Shown: one piece after another, positions 22,962 through 34,553 of the stretch | How the letters are laid out: the number at the start of each line of letters is the position of its first letter | Numbering within the stretch: the first letter of the stretch is position 1 | From: Cadophora sp. MPI-SDFR-AT-0126 | Taxonomy: Eukaryota; Ascomycota; Leotiomycetes; Helotiales; Ploettnerulaceae | DNA length: 64,000 nt | Direction: 5' to 3' | NCBI GenBank assembly: GCA_020747065.1 | Contig: JAGMVK010000002.1 | Coordinates: 620,001-684,000, forward strand | Notes under the pieces: generated by a model | What the model saw: the letters and a program-made list of their open reading frames with translations, nothing else | The model's database searches: none | Told to the model about the DNA's origin: nothing | Position numbers and translations under genes: made by a program

Positions 22962-24795
22962 ATGTCGGATCACCCAATGTCAAAGCATCCATTCGGCAAT
23001 ATGGGCGACAGAGATTCATCACAGCAGCGGAAGGAGGAAACATTCCCCCTCCGGACAGCTTTACCAGCCAGGGAACGATCAAAAGAGGAAATTGAGCTTG
23101 CGCAGCAATTATTGGGGCACTCGCAAGGTCTACGCGATGTTTCGGGAGACAGTCCATCACCACGATACGACGCTCAACGGGCTACTTCGACCAGTCCATC
23201 AGTAGATCGATTACGCCTAGCAACGCCAGGTTCAGCGACTGAGGAAACTGGACAGAGAGAACAGTTTTACGCCCCAATGTCTACGTCACAATCGGACGCG
23301 CCTCCTAGCGGCCAAGTATGCAGGTAGGTGGTATTAAGCCAAAAGCACGGTCATTAGCTGATGAGTACAGTAACTGCGGAACCAGTAGAACACCACTCTG
23401 GCGACGGTCTCCTCAAGGAGCTACTATTTGCAATGCCTGTGGTCTGTATTTAAAAGCCCGGAATGCATCAAGACCAACAAATCTAAAGCGTCCTCCATCC
23501 ATTGTACCATCGGGGCAGCATACCCCAGAGCAACACAATGATTCTCCTTCGAGATCGGGACCTAGTGGACATGTTGCAACTGGAGCAACATATGTCACAG
23601 CGGATCACACATCCGTAGGATCGTGTCCTGGAGGTGGAAGATGTAACGGGACAGGAGGAGCAGAGGGTTGCAGTGGATGTCCCGCCTTCAATAACAGAGT
23701 TGCCAAAAGCGCCCACGTTGCGGTTTCACAGCAATCGCCTGGGCCCTCGCAATCTCATAATGATCAACCTGCAGATGCCCCTTCACCGATCGACGTCTCG
23801 GCTCTCAGTTCGCAGAATCAGAATACAACCGTTGTAGTAGCCTGTCAGAATTGTGGGACGACTATTACTCCGTTATGGCGGAGAGATGAGAGTGGCCATA
23901 CTATCTGTAATGCTTGTGGTACGTGCACTCCTCTAATATTTGTCTATGTTTTCTCACTTTTGTAGGCCTGTATTACAAGCTCCATGGCGTCCACCGCCCT
24001 GTGACAATGAAGAAATCAGTCATCAAACGCCGAAAACGCGTGGTTCCCGCATCTCAAGGAATACAAGCCTCGGAACTAGGAAGCACCTCAATAGGCTCAC
24101 CCGAACCAGACCATTCCTCGCCATCGGAAGAAGCACCTCGCGGTAGCATCAATCCAGACGGCTCTGTCAATCTCGGCCTACGCCTCCGCGATGATCAAGG
24201 CCGTTCTCTCCTCCCCGACCCGCTTCAAGCAAGTCGTGGCCAGAACGGACTCAGCTCCGACTTGACGGCATATTCGTCATCTTCACATACTCACACACGC
24301 GATCTCTCTCACTCTGATTCTCTAAGCAACGAGAATCGCTTACCACCCATGACATCCTACCCACCGCCGACTCACCAACGCCCCTCCGTCTCGCCCAACT
24401 CCTTCCTATCCCCTTCGCGCAAACGCTCCTTCTCAACCACAGAAATGGAGCAATTACCGCCCATATCAGACAACGCCAACGCCACTTCCACACAACCCAA
24501 ACGGCTCAGCTCGATCAAATCGATCCTCAATCCTGGATACACGGACCCGGAATCGGATATGCGGGGCGAGAGACGCAGTCCTGGAGTGTATAGAGGGAGC
24601 CAGAGCCCGAATCTGGGGTATGCGAGTAGTTCTGGGACGGCGAGGACGAGTAATGAGAGGGAGAGGGAGCAGATGAGCGAGAGCGAGAGGAATAAAATGG
24701 AGAGGAGGGAGATGTTGAAGTTGGAGGCGGAGAGGATGAGGGAGGCTCTGAAGGCGAAGGAGAGGGAGTTGGAGGAATTAGGAATGGGGGAGTGA
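22962..24795 (+). CDS. sreA: Iron-responsive GATA-type repressor of the SreA/SRE/Fep1 family, 579 aa
   Basis: SreA-type proteins repress siderophore synthesis and iron uptake genes when iron is sufficient. Exons 22962-23323, 23371-23918 and 23966-24795 are separated by two 47-bp introns. The diagnostic layout is present: a first GATA finger C-x2-C-x17-C-x2-C at about residues 120-144, a second at about 279-303, and between them the family's Cys-rich region with Cys at about 206, 212, 221 and 224 (C-x5-C-x8-C-x2-C). A highly charged Glu/Arg/Lys coiled-coil-like segment ends the protein, also typical. Intron 1 falls inside finger 1 and intron 2 right after finger 2. An upstream in-frame ATG at 22875 would add 29 residues; the MSDHPM start was preferred because it gives the usual length. 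Confidence 0.93.
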
Positions 24796-25893
24796 TATTT
24801 GCATAACATATGCATGGATGGTGGTGTGCGCGATGGATGTTTGAACTTTGATCCCAAAGCGAAAAAGTGCGTACTGGCGTATTAGCGCACGAAACTCTTT
24901 ACGACGCATGACATAGAAGGGGAGGGCTACCTACCACTATCGGAGTTTCATGGAGGCGGAATTCTGCAATCACTCAAGAGCACAACAAGCTCCGCCAAAA
25001 TGGGAGGATATTTTTTTTTTTTTTGGCGCTAATGTGGGGGTCTGGATGGCAGGGAGGGGAGTCAGTTAGGGGGATGAACATGTACGCAAATCAGCATTGT
25101 AGAGAAAATAAGTAAGAGGAAATGGAAATGAGATGAGATGACAGAAATTGAGACCTAGGTATCACTGATGCCTGGATATGCAGTTAGTCTGTTGTGCTGA
25201 TTCATGGGAACCTTCTTCAGCCTTGACCCTTCAGTCGTTCCTCAGTATGTACAGTACATCAACACAAACTGAAAGAAGCACGGAATTGGATCAGATGGGT
25301 GAAGGAGAGTAAGGTGTCGTGAACAGGGTAGGGACTTCCGCTGTACATATCTGTCTGCCAAGAGTGGAGAATTGACCAGGATTCTGGGAAGAAGAAAAGT
25401 ATGCAGGGGTTTTGCTCGCTTAATAGCGACGACAACATTCATTTGCATCTGTCCTCCCTGCGCCAGGGTCTCATTCCCAAAGCGTATCGTACGTATTATT
25501 TTAATTCAGAGTTGTCCGTTTACACTACATGTCAGGTCACCAGCACAATGTGTGTATATGAAGAAGTACTGAAAATTTTGGAATTAATTACATATCTTAT
25601 CAGAACAAACATACTCGCTGTTTCGACTGTTTACATATGTACAGTACAAGATTCGTTAGATCACCACCAACGCCTCGATATTACCCTCTACTAATAGATT
25701 ATACAGACGGGATCATCAATGAACATCAAGTCGTTAAACAGTACTGTGTTACCTTGCGCTGGAACTCAAACCTTTACGCCGCAGACTCTCCTAGTTTTCG
25801 CTTATGAAAGCCTTCAATGAGGCTTCCCTGAGATGCAAAGACCCCGATACACCAAAAAACCCAATGACCACCCTCATGGTGAACTTTCATGGA
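24796..25893. other. Region between convergent genes
   Basis: This holds the 3' side of the SreA-like gene and of the aquaporin gene. A T14 run lies at 25011-25024. No further gene seen. Confidence 0.55.
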
Positions 25894-27235
25894 CTAATAC
25901 CCACTCATCTTCCGCAAATCGGAATCCGGATCACGGGGCAGTGCCGCACGCGTATTCTGCACGCTCCCCAACCCAGGTCCATTCACACCTTGCACCGCAC
26001 CCTCTCGATGATGCTCACCTTGTCGCTCCTGCAAATGCTGATTCTGAACCTGATGCTCATGCGGATGCAGCGTCGTCGCCTGACTAACCGGGCTTCTCGC
26101 GACCCTCGCATCCTCCCTCTCCTCCTTCGCAGCCTCAAGATCCCTCTCCCTCTTCATCTCCTTGCCATCCGAAGTTGGGGCTGTCTCCTCGCCGTTGACG
26201 GTCGTGTACTCGAGGGCTTTGATCAACTTGAATTCTATGACGGCGAGGATGGCGCCGGCGAAGGGCCCAACCCAGTAGATCCAGTGCGTGCCGGCGAAGG
26301 ACTTGGTTACGACGGCGGGGCCAAAGGAGCGAGCGGGGTTGAGGGAGCCGCCAGTCCAGAAGACGCCTGGTTGGTGGGTTAGTACGACTTAAGAAAGCAA
26401 AGCGAAGTAGTGGAATGTTGGAATTATGAGGGAGGGAGAATGTGGAAGAGGGAAGGGGGAGGTACCAGTCAACTCGGCGACGAAAAGCGCCAATCCGATC
26501 CCAACGGGCGCAATGAAATTGCCAGTATGTTTCTCAGCAGCCAGCATGAAAATCGTGAAAACCAACGACATGGTCAACAGCATCTCGATGATGACTCCTT
26601 GGGCGACGGTTGTCGTGGCGCTGAGTTCTGTGCTGACGTTCAAACCTCCTGTGAAGAGGCCGTTGACGATTGCTGCGGCGGCGATGGCGGCGATGATTTG
26701 CGTGACGAAGAGGAGGGCTGCTCGTACGATGTCGATGGCGCCGATTAGGTACATGCCTACTGTCACGGCGGGGTCTGTTCGGGGAGGAATGTTAGTTATT
26801 GTTCTCTGGAGAAGGAAAATAATCCTTGTTTCGGCCATATATTCAAGTAATGGGTTCAAAACTTGAGGAGAAAGGAAGAGAAAAAAGGAGCCAAATCTTA
26901 CTAAAAAGTCCCCCCGAAATCCTGAAAAACGTCCACGTATTGACAGCCAGCGAAAAGCCAAACGCAAGACTGATATACAGCAACTGCTGCGGCGTCTTCT
27001 GCACCGTCTCGGTGATCACCGTGGTCCCGGTATTCGTATTCGACGAGACATTGGCGACTTGAGTCCCTGCAAATGCGAAGAATAAGAACAAGAGCGTCCC
27101 GACAAATTCACCTATTACAGCAACAACGTGACCGCGGATGGATTTGGGGAGCGATTGGAGGGTCTTCTTTATGAAGTGGGCAGCGGCATTGGTGGCTTTG
27201 CTGTCGTTGTGGTGCCCGGCGTTATCGGCGAGCAT
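25894..27235 (-). CDS. Aquaporin / major intrinsic protein with long hydrophilic C-tail, 371 aa
   Basis: MIP channels pass water or small solutes. Exons 27235..26902, 26774..26466 and 26366..25894 (introns 127 and 99 bp) give 371 residues. Six hydrophobic segments are visible. The first pore motif, GGLFNPAVTVG, has its Asn codon split by intron 1; the second is SLNPARSFGP in exon 3. Both NPA boxes are intact and the second is followed by Arg, as in orthodox aquaporins. The C-terminal ~90 residues after the last membrane segment are hydrophilic, with an Arg/Glu/Lys-rich stretch and a Gln/His-rich stretch, probably a cytosolic regulatory tail. Water versus glycerol selectivity is not settled, though the ARS pattern leans to water. 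Confidence 0.93.
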
Positions 27236-28261
27236 TTTGGCGGTGGTTGATCGGAATTGAAATCTCGGTAGAGAGATTGATTATGGTAAATAAGTAATAT
27301 AGAAACGAAGTGAGAATGAACCGACTTCTCGGGAATGTCAAGAGCAGGGGAGAAGATATTGCTTCCACAGGACAGGGTAGGGAGCAAGGAGCAGGGACAA
27401 GTGAGACAAAAGAGATTCCAAGAAGGGAAATCATATCCACCTTATACCCTGACGAACACTCCTCCCTTCCCATCCCTCTCCCCGGATTTTCCTTCCCCCA
27501 GCCACAGCGTTCGAGGCCAAGGGCCAAGGATCGATGACCAGGATGATGACGATCTCCCACACCTCTCACTCTCTGCACCTCTCACTTCCCCCCTCCACCA
27601 CATACTGTCCTACTCTCACACAACTCCAGATCCCACTACTAACTTAGAAACATATCAAAACAGGTATTTCACAGACCAGTACTAGCTCCCGCTCTCTTCC
27701 TCTCCCCCCTCACACACGCACAGACTAAACCAGTCGAAGGGACTAATGCATAATCTCCGTCATTCCACTCACTCTCTATACCCAGAAGAGCCTCGTTCAG
27801 CCACATCTCCCTCCCAAGCCTCAACGACAAACTCTACTTCGTGCCGCTAAGTTCCGAGTCGTATCGCAGTATTGAGCTGAGAGGATGTGATGCTCGTCAT
27901 AGATGTGGCAGAGCGCCACAGCTCGGCGTTGGTGTTGATGTTAGTCTGAGGCTACTAGAGATTCTAGACTGTTTGGCTGGCTGGATTGTATGACGGACGG
28001 GCAGCTTCTGCCGGTGGCTGTTTAGCGAGATCGTGGCGCTATTGACGAGAAACTGGAAGGACCCCCTTTTTGTGTCAAGTGATATTGACGATTTGACGAT
28101 CGAGTAGTTGTGAACGGGGATGGGTGCTGGATGTTATGGCGAGGTCGTCTTCAATGAGGCATATGTATTAAATAGAAGGAATGCTAATAGCCACTTTTCT
28201 TTTGTCTGCATTTTGGAAGTGATGAGTTCAATGGGCTTGATTTTGACTGGAATGTTGACTG

Positions 28262-28802
28262 TTGTATTCGAATGTTGGAAGATATCTCATCAACGTTCAT
28301 AGGAGCCGGACGCCTAGAGGTTTTTCTCTTCTGCCCTTCAGTTCTGGACAACCGCTAATAACCAAGGTTTGGCATGAAGATGAGACTTACCGAATTCGGC
28401 AGCAACAACTTCGGCTTTGGCACCTCCTGGCCGTGCTTACTCGCGGCATTCGAATGACCCCGAAAACAGGTATTGGATCCAGGAACTAGGTGCCTTGGTC
28501 TCTCTAGGCCATGGTAGCTGTTCTACAGAAGTGTCTCCGTGCAAGAAGATCTTGATCAGAATTCCTTTCGAGGCAATGAAAAAAATAGTAAGGCTATCAT
28601 TTACCGCGATGCCTTGATTCAAAAGTTGCCTACTCTGCGTATTTCTAGAGTAGGAGCGAGAAGGTGGCCTCATCGAAACGATAAGTCTCCAGAAGAACAA
28701 GAAGCGATGGACTCCAGAGATCGCAGACTGTATGATTATCTAAAGTTCTTGGATCTGCTTCGCTTCTTCCGATGTACAATCCCTTACAAACCTGTGAGTT
28801 AA
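28262..28802 (+). pseudogene. Possible decayed plus-strand gene fragment
   Basis: Two open segments look protein-like: one containing YRIRQQQLRLWHLLAVLTRG before a GTATTG at about 28470, and another containing RRLYDYLKFLDLLRFFRC up to a stop at 28802. No splice pair tried joins them in phase and no clear ATG starts them. They may be relics of one gene, or chance. No family recognised. Confidence 0.2.
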
Positions 28803-29878
28803 GGAAAACACTCGCAGATGCAGCAAAATCGAAATTCTCATTGGTTCCATATGGGACTGCTTTAAGTGCGATTAATACTTGAATCGTCGAGCACGAGCTA
28901 TGATCTGGATACATGCATCGCCAGTCAGGCGAGGTGTTGACGCACGGGGGAAGAACAGCCTATTCTCGGTTTGAATATCGGGTGGTGAGAACGCATGGGA
29001 CGTATTTTCGAGGCCTTGAATATTACTCCACACCCGACTCCGGTCTCTCCAAATCTTCTCCAGAGAATTGATCAAGTGTCTGATGCAAGCAGCAAATCCA
29101 CTGTGCGGAACTTGGGAATGGCGGACATAAAGGAGGAGGGTGTCGCGCTTCTTTGCTGTTGAATCTGAGATTGTTGTCAAGACTCTAGATTGTTTGAAGG
29201 CTCATAAGAATCTCAACATTCTACCCCAATAGCATTAACTTGAATTTTGACGTTGTGGTTTTTCGGGCTCCTCGCAAACTGAACGTATGGCACTGCTAAC
29301 AGGAAGCGGAAGCATGTGTCGTCATCCCGCCACTTGAACTTGCTAATATTCTGAGCCACACTTTGCAGATTGACGGAAGTTACGTTGTACTATATTTAGA
29401 TACTTTGAGATCATGGGAAAGTGGTTGTTATTAGGTGCGCGAGAATGGGCATCGAAGTGGATCACGGGCTTCACCCAACTTCCTCGCTAATGTCTCAAAA
29501 ACAACACAGCATGTACTTATGAGAGCAATTCTCAAATCTCAACCTGCAAGCTGAATGTCTCTAGCAGTTTCAGGATACTAATCAGAAATCTCAATGCTTA
29601 TGTACAGCGCAATGTCCTGCATATTCCAAAATTCTAGCCCGCGCTTGAACAGAATCTCAGCTCGCTCAGAAATTGTGAAATCACCAACCTGAATATGAGC
29701 ACGAGTTATGAGATGGGATTTCTGCGACGTGCAACAAAACTGCCAGTAACTGAGAATATTGGATCTTGGTCTGTGATTGGACATTATTTGTGTCGGGTTT
29801 GAGGTTGGGATTCACTGAGTGTGAGACCAAGTGGAGGAGATGGAATTCACCTCCAACCCGGTCATTCAAAGGAGCGGA

Positions 29879-29886
29879 TATAAAAG
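29879..29886 (+). promoter_or_regulatory. TATA-like box
   Basis: TATAAAAG lies 58 bp upstream of an ATG at 29944. Matches the core promoter consensus; use is unproven. Confidence 0.35.
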
Positions 29887-29943
29887 TGGCCTTGTGGAAT
29901 CTGAAGTACATACAGCACAACTTAGACCTCGATTCCCTTCAGA

Positions 29944-30135
29944 ATGCCTCACGCAGAACCGAGCCCGATGTTCAACCCTCCCTGGCAAGCCAACGCAGCA
30001 ATCAACCGCCATGACCAGCAAGACATTGACGACATACTTATTCGAAAGTCGGCTCAAGTGTTGACGCCAGCATGTATGTCAGAGATACCGTCCCTAGAAG
30101 TGTTTCTTTCACAGATGATTGAGGGCCAAGACTGA
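29944..30135 (+). CDS. Possible small protein, 63 aa, unknown
   Basis: A 63-codon frame starts MPHAEPSPMFNPPW with a true ATG, 58 bp downstream of a TATAAAAG box, and has coding-like codons. No signal peptide or domain. It could be exon 1 of a longer gene or a short orphan. Confidence 0.25.
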   Translation: MPHAEPSPMFNPPWQANAAINRHDQQDIDDILIRKSAQVLTPACMSEIPSLEVFLSQMIEGQD

Positions 30136-31236
30136 CATTCCTCGAGAGCTGTTGTCAAATGACATTTTGCTATCACTTACTTCCAACGACACCTCGAGTA
30201 AAACTTTTAGATCATCAAGTGGTCCTTCTGTTTTTCAGCAGAAAATGAGATCTCCTTCCGTGCCGAACGCCAATTCATTGATCAAACCACTTAACTGTCC
30301 ATCGGAACATTCCCAGGGGGACAGAGCAACGTGTACTTGTTCCTTTTGCCACGACTGAGCTTAAAGAGAGGAACTTCCCCTTCACTTTGTCTGTGGGTTT
30401 TAATTCCACCACGCAGAATCTTCCATACATTCACTGAAACCACGATTACGAACTGGGACAGGACATGAAAACTTGGCAGCGTGAAGGCATATAACAAGTC
30501 CTCCTGTCACTTGATACTCACCTCAGCTAATAACGCAACGTTGACCTGGATCGGAGACTTTGTTTCGTGTCCACGGACTTCCGCACAATTGAGCTTCTAT
30601 GCAAAAACCCTTATCAGTAGCCACAAGCATGTCAAAGTACCAAAACAGTTTCCAGACTTCCCAGCTTCGTCCATCTGTTCGTCTTCCGGTCAAACCCGGA
30701 TTTCCGCTGTCATTCGTAATTCTGCCATCGGTCTGGACCAGCTGTCGTTATATTCCCGTACCGGGCTCGCCTTGGGTAAGTTAGCACTCAAATGGAAGAA
30801 CAAGATCGGCACCAAAACGCGAGTGTAGGAACAGGCAAGGGACACTTGCGCACCGTTCCTGCGTCAAGTAGGAAAGTCTGAGTCCTGACCGTGAAAGACA
30901 TGCAATAATTCACTTCTACGGAATCGCAGAGTTGTTCAAGAGACACTTCTGTACCTTCTCAAAAAAAATCAAAAAAAAAGTTTTGGCATAGCATTAGATA
31001 CTTCCAGAAAGTTTCGATATGCCGGTGAACCCGAGGTATTGTGACCGCTTTGGTAGGCAGAAATGGGAATATCAGGACTTGTATCCCTGATCAGTCTGAC
31101 GGCGCAAAGCACCTCGGACACTTTTGGCGCTACTTGCGCGGCCGATATTTTCGAGATGTCATGGCCGACATTCGACGATAGCAGCCAGCTACAGGGTCGA
31201 GAGTACTACAAAAGTCCTCTCAGCCCGATCCGCGCC

Positions 31237-31245
31237 TATAAATAG
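31237..31245 (+). promoter_or_regulatory. TATA-like box without an obvious downstream gene
   Basis: TATAAATAG is a strong TATA consensus match. The first ATG downstream, near 31260, opens only a few codons, so any transcript would be non-coding or spliced. Confidence 0.25.
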
Positions 31246-31757
31246 AGCTCGTGCCAATATGAACATCCGGTAGTCGAACATTAAACTGCAAGTTCTTCAG
31301 AGCCGAAACTTCGGACGAACATCACCGCACACTGAGAGCATTGTCCTGTTTCATCTCACACATTCAGATGATTCCATTCCGAAATTTGAAACCACGTCGC
31401 TGATGTACACGCAATAAGAAAAACCCAACCATCTATCGTATCATAACCTCACTTTCGCATCATTCCATCCACCCATCCATTCTCAAGATTCCATCCCATC
31501 CCATATCAAATCGAACCAATATATTCGGTCCATCCCTATCATTCGAAGATTGCATATGAAGAGCATTCCACGACAGTCGACCTGTGAAGAGATCCATGGG
31601 CGTAAAACCAGTTCAAGGAACAAATCCCAATGCAGATACTTGCGTAAGGGAGATAGCAAGACCAATTCCGCCGCACCTTCGCAATATACCTAGATCTATC
31701 CCTAGCAGCAAGACCATTCTGTATGCAAGTCGATTGTGAAGTTGTGGAGTTCATTCC

Positions 31758-32478
31758 TTAAACTTGCTCGGCTCCCCACCCTCCATCCGCTTCGCGCATG
31801 TTTTGAGGAGGCTCGATGGATGGAATGAATTCGAGGACAACGTATGCGATTCCGATGGCGCCGACGATCGTTCCGATAATCTTGTCCATTATTCCGACTT
31901 CAATGAGGAGCGACCCGACGAAAATGTAGACTGTAAAGTAGGCTGTTAGTTGACTGGCTGGGCTTGAACTTTCAATGAAATTCGACTTACAGACTCCACG
32001 ACCGATGAAAGAGAAGAGGAAAGAGGCGTATCGAGCAACTTGCGGAGGGATCTGGAATTCTGCGCTGGTAGTCAGTATGCAGCTTCGTCGGCTTAGAGAG
32101 TGTCGTGGACGAACCAAGAAGCGCAGTTGCTGGTCATGAGGTTAGCACGAATTTTGCAACTTGGAACAAGAAACACTTACCAGCACCGAAAATGATGATG
32201 TAGACGGCGACAATTACGTGCGATCTAGAGCCAGCTATCAGGAACTCTGCAGGATCGTGGGAGTCTGGGTTGAAGAGGAAATACATACAGTGTCAAAGGA
32301 AACAAGTGGAAGACGGCTCCAACAACCATAAGAGCACCCACCGCCAAGTTGACGATCCGGCTACAAGAGAAGACATCAATTAGCAATTGCAGAGCAATTT
32401 TAGGGTCTGCGCAATGGCTTGCAGCATTCTGCGCCTGTTGAGACTTGAGGAGACTCACAAGGCATCGGAGAAGTCCAT
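31758..32478 (-). CDS. Tvp15-like / COPI-associated Golgi membrane protein, 130 aa, six exons
   Basis: Tvp15-type proteins are small tetraspanning proteins of Tlg2-containing Golgi vesicles. Six short exons keep phase: 32478..32459, 32360..32289, 32224..32181, 32129..32115, 32059..31991 and 31930..31758. The product starts MDFSDAFRIVNLAVG and has four hydrophobic segments, including VGALMVVGAVFHLFP, VAVYIIIFGAATALL, YASFLFSFIGRG and KIIGTIVGAIGIAYV. It ends in a hydrophilic Pro/Glu-rich tail. Exon 4 is only 15 nt. Length fits the family. Assignment rests on topology and the EFQIPPQVARYASFLFSFIGRG-like core. Confidence 0.8.
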
Positions 32479-34553
32479 TTTGCGAGAGTCGATTAGTTGA
32501 TAAATGCGCGGGGAATTACGGCAGGAAGACTGCTATTGTGAGAGGAGATCAGCGTTGTTCTGGTTGTGATGATGCTATTGCGAGCTTATGATGTTTTCTC
32601 AAGGAGGTTGGCAAGATGCTCGAGCCTTGCTGTCGTGAGAAAGCGAGAAGACGTAGCTGCGCATGGGCCAGCCTTGGCGATGAGCACAGGGGTCAAAGCC
32701 CGCTTGACTGCTTTTAGAACGGAGACGACGACAAACTTACCTGCTGCCTTCAAGGCGGGCTTCTTCATCATCGACCATTGCTCTGGGGAGCCTATTGAAA
32801 TGTTAGGAATGGGGTTGCCTGGAGAGCAAAGATGATGACATTGTATTCTTCCAAATCACATGCCTTAGAGAAGATTAATGTTAATGGCCGTGATAGGACA
32901 ACGTTGCAAGAGGCACTGTGTTCTGCCACAACGACATTTTAAACTTAGTATTTGGAAAGAAGTGATGGAAGAAAAGTGAAATAATCTAGAGAGATGGTAA
33001 GAGAAGATGAGATAGGGAACAAGAGTAGAACTTCCAGTCTATTACGTGGATAAAAATAGACTCAAACAGAATTAGCCCAGCTAGGGAAAACAACTAGACA
33101 GGAACATCTTTAGATATACTCGGTAAAACATAGACGTTCAAACATCAATCCGAATCAGATAATACTGCCAAGATACATATCTGATGTACACAAGATCGCA
33201 GATCTTTTATTTAGGATGATCACGTGCCATCATCAACAGATCGAAACGGTACGTACCGGGCAGGCACCGTGTGTCGGCGCACAGGCACGATAACACCAGC
33301 CGGAGGCTCCATTGGGAGCAGAGGGATGTCCATGCTGCCCCTAGGGGTGATAGCAGGAACAACTGGGGCGGCGGGGGCAGGGCAGGTGATGAAGAAGGAG
33401 CCGACAACGACTCCGACCACGCCAAAGACGATGCCGATGGTGGCCTTTATATTTTATTTAATGCAATATTCTATAAGTAATTCAAATGAATTTATTATTC
33501 TCATGAGTATAGGATTTTCTGGAGCTTTGGATGTCTAGAAGGTGACCAGTCAGTTATATACCATAAATAGGGAGGTGTGCATACAGGAGAGTGGCATTGT
33601 GGTGTTTGTGGTTGTGGTGGTGATGTTGTTTCTCGAGTTAAGTAATAGACAAATTTCGAAAGCCATAAGGTAAATGGGCCTCTTTCAATGTGCTGGGCTG
33701 AAACTCGATTCACTGGATAGTTTGTATAAGTTCACCTTTGTTGGGGCTAATTTTGGGTTTCGTGTTTAATGTCCCAATTGGAATCAAGGATATTTGATTA
33801 TTGTGGGAAAGAAGTCATGGTCTTGAGGTCGATAGCCAATAACAACATGTACTCTGCAATTTTTATGACATTCAAATTATTCAAGATTGGCTAGAACTGG
33901 TTCTTCTCGTGGGCGTTCAAGGGTGTATATCCCGGAAGAGGTGTTTGTTGACCCTTCGGTTGTATCTCGCTTAAATCTCTCGAAGCGCTCATGTCCAGCA
34001 AGTAGCAACCATCTAATGGTCGAAAACTCCTTTGCCTGCTTAGCAAAGAACCAGTTCGACCATTTAATTGCTATTCATAGCTTCAGGAAAGCTGGAGTTG
34101 CACCACTGCGAAGAGCACCCATTTGAATTCAGTGCAACGGCGTGTTCTCGAGCCATTAATCACGAATACAACTCTCTCAAATTCGGTCAGCACACGCTCA
34201 ATCACCTTTTCTGGGTCTCCTTTCCTGGTATCATCTTCAACAAGACTGCTTGGCTTCGATCAGAGATGCTGAAAGATGCAAATAGCTGCAGATTCAGAAT
34301 CAGACGTGTAAAGCCAAGAGATACAGGATAGGTGAATGAAGAATTGAGATTGTTGGCAAATGCTTCATTTCTCCCAGAATTCTGTTCAAAGCACCCGACT
34401 ACAAGGCAAACACTCAGAGTTTGGCAAGAATAGAGGTCTTTCTACCCAGAGAATCCTCTGGAGCCGTCCAGATACACCCGTGCCTACATAACGCAGGACA
34501 ATGACTGTACTCATCTTTCTCATCAACCAGCAGCAGAAATGGCTCTCTCATGC
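32479..34553. other. Intergenic region with one weak small-gene candidate
   Basis: About 2 kb between minus-strand genes. Apart from the candidate exon at 33220-33444 I see no convincing coding sequence. The part near 32479-32950 has splice-like sites on the minus strand but no assembled product. Confidence 0.45.
33220..33444 (-). CDS. Possible terminal exon of a small membrane protein
   Basis: An open frame after an AAAG acceptor-like site reads ATIGIVFGVVGVVVGSFFI, a clear transmembrane segment. A Pro-rich tail with PLLPMEPPAGVIVPVRR follows, then a stop at 33220. GC-rich third positions look coding against an AT-rich surrounding. The upstream exon carrying a start ATG could not be fixed. 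No family recognised. Confidence 0.3.
   Translation of the reverse strand, partial: ATIGIVFGVVGVVVGSFFITCPAPAAPVVPAITPRGSMDIPLLPMEPPAGVIVPVRRHTVPARYVPFRSVDDGT

Larger units (their letters stand above)
27236..31757. other. Gene-poor 4.5-kb stretch
   Basis: The first ~500 bp are the aquaporin upstream region with pyrimidine-rich tracts. Beyond that only weak candidates are seen: a possible relic at 28262-28802 and a 63-codon frame at 29944 (listed separately). Good TATA-like boxes at 29879 and 31237 suggest transcription from the plus strand. Confidence 0.45.
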
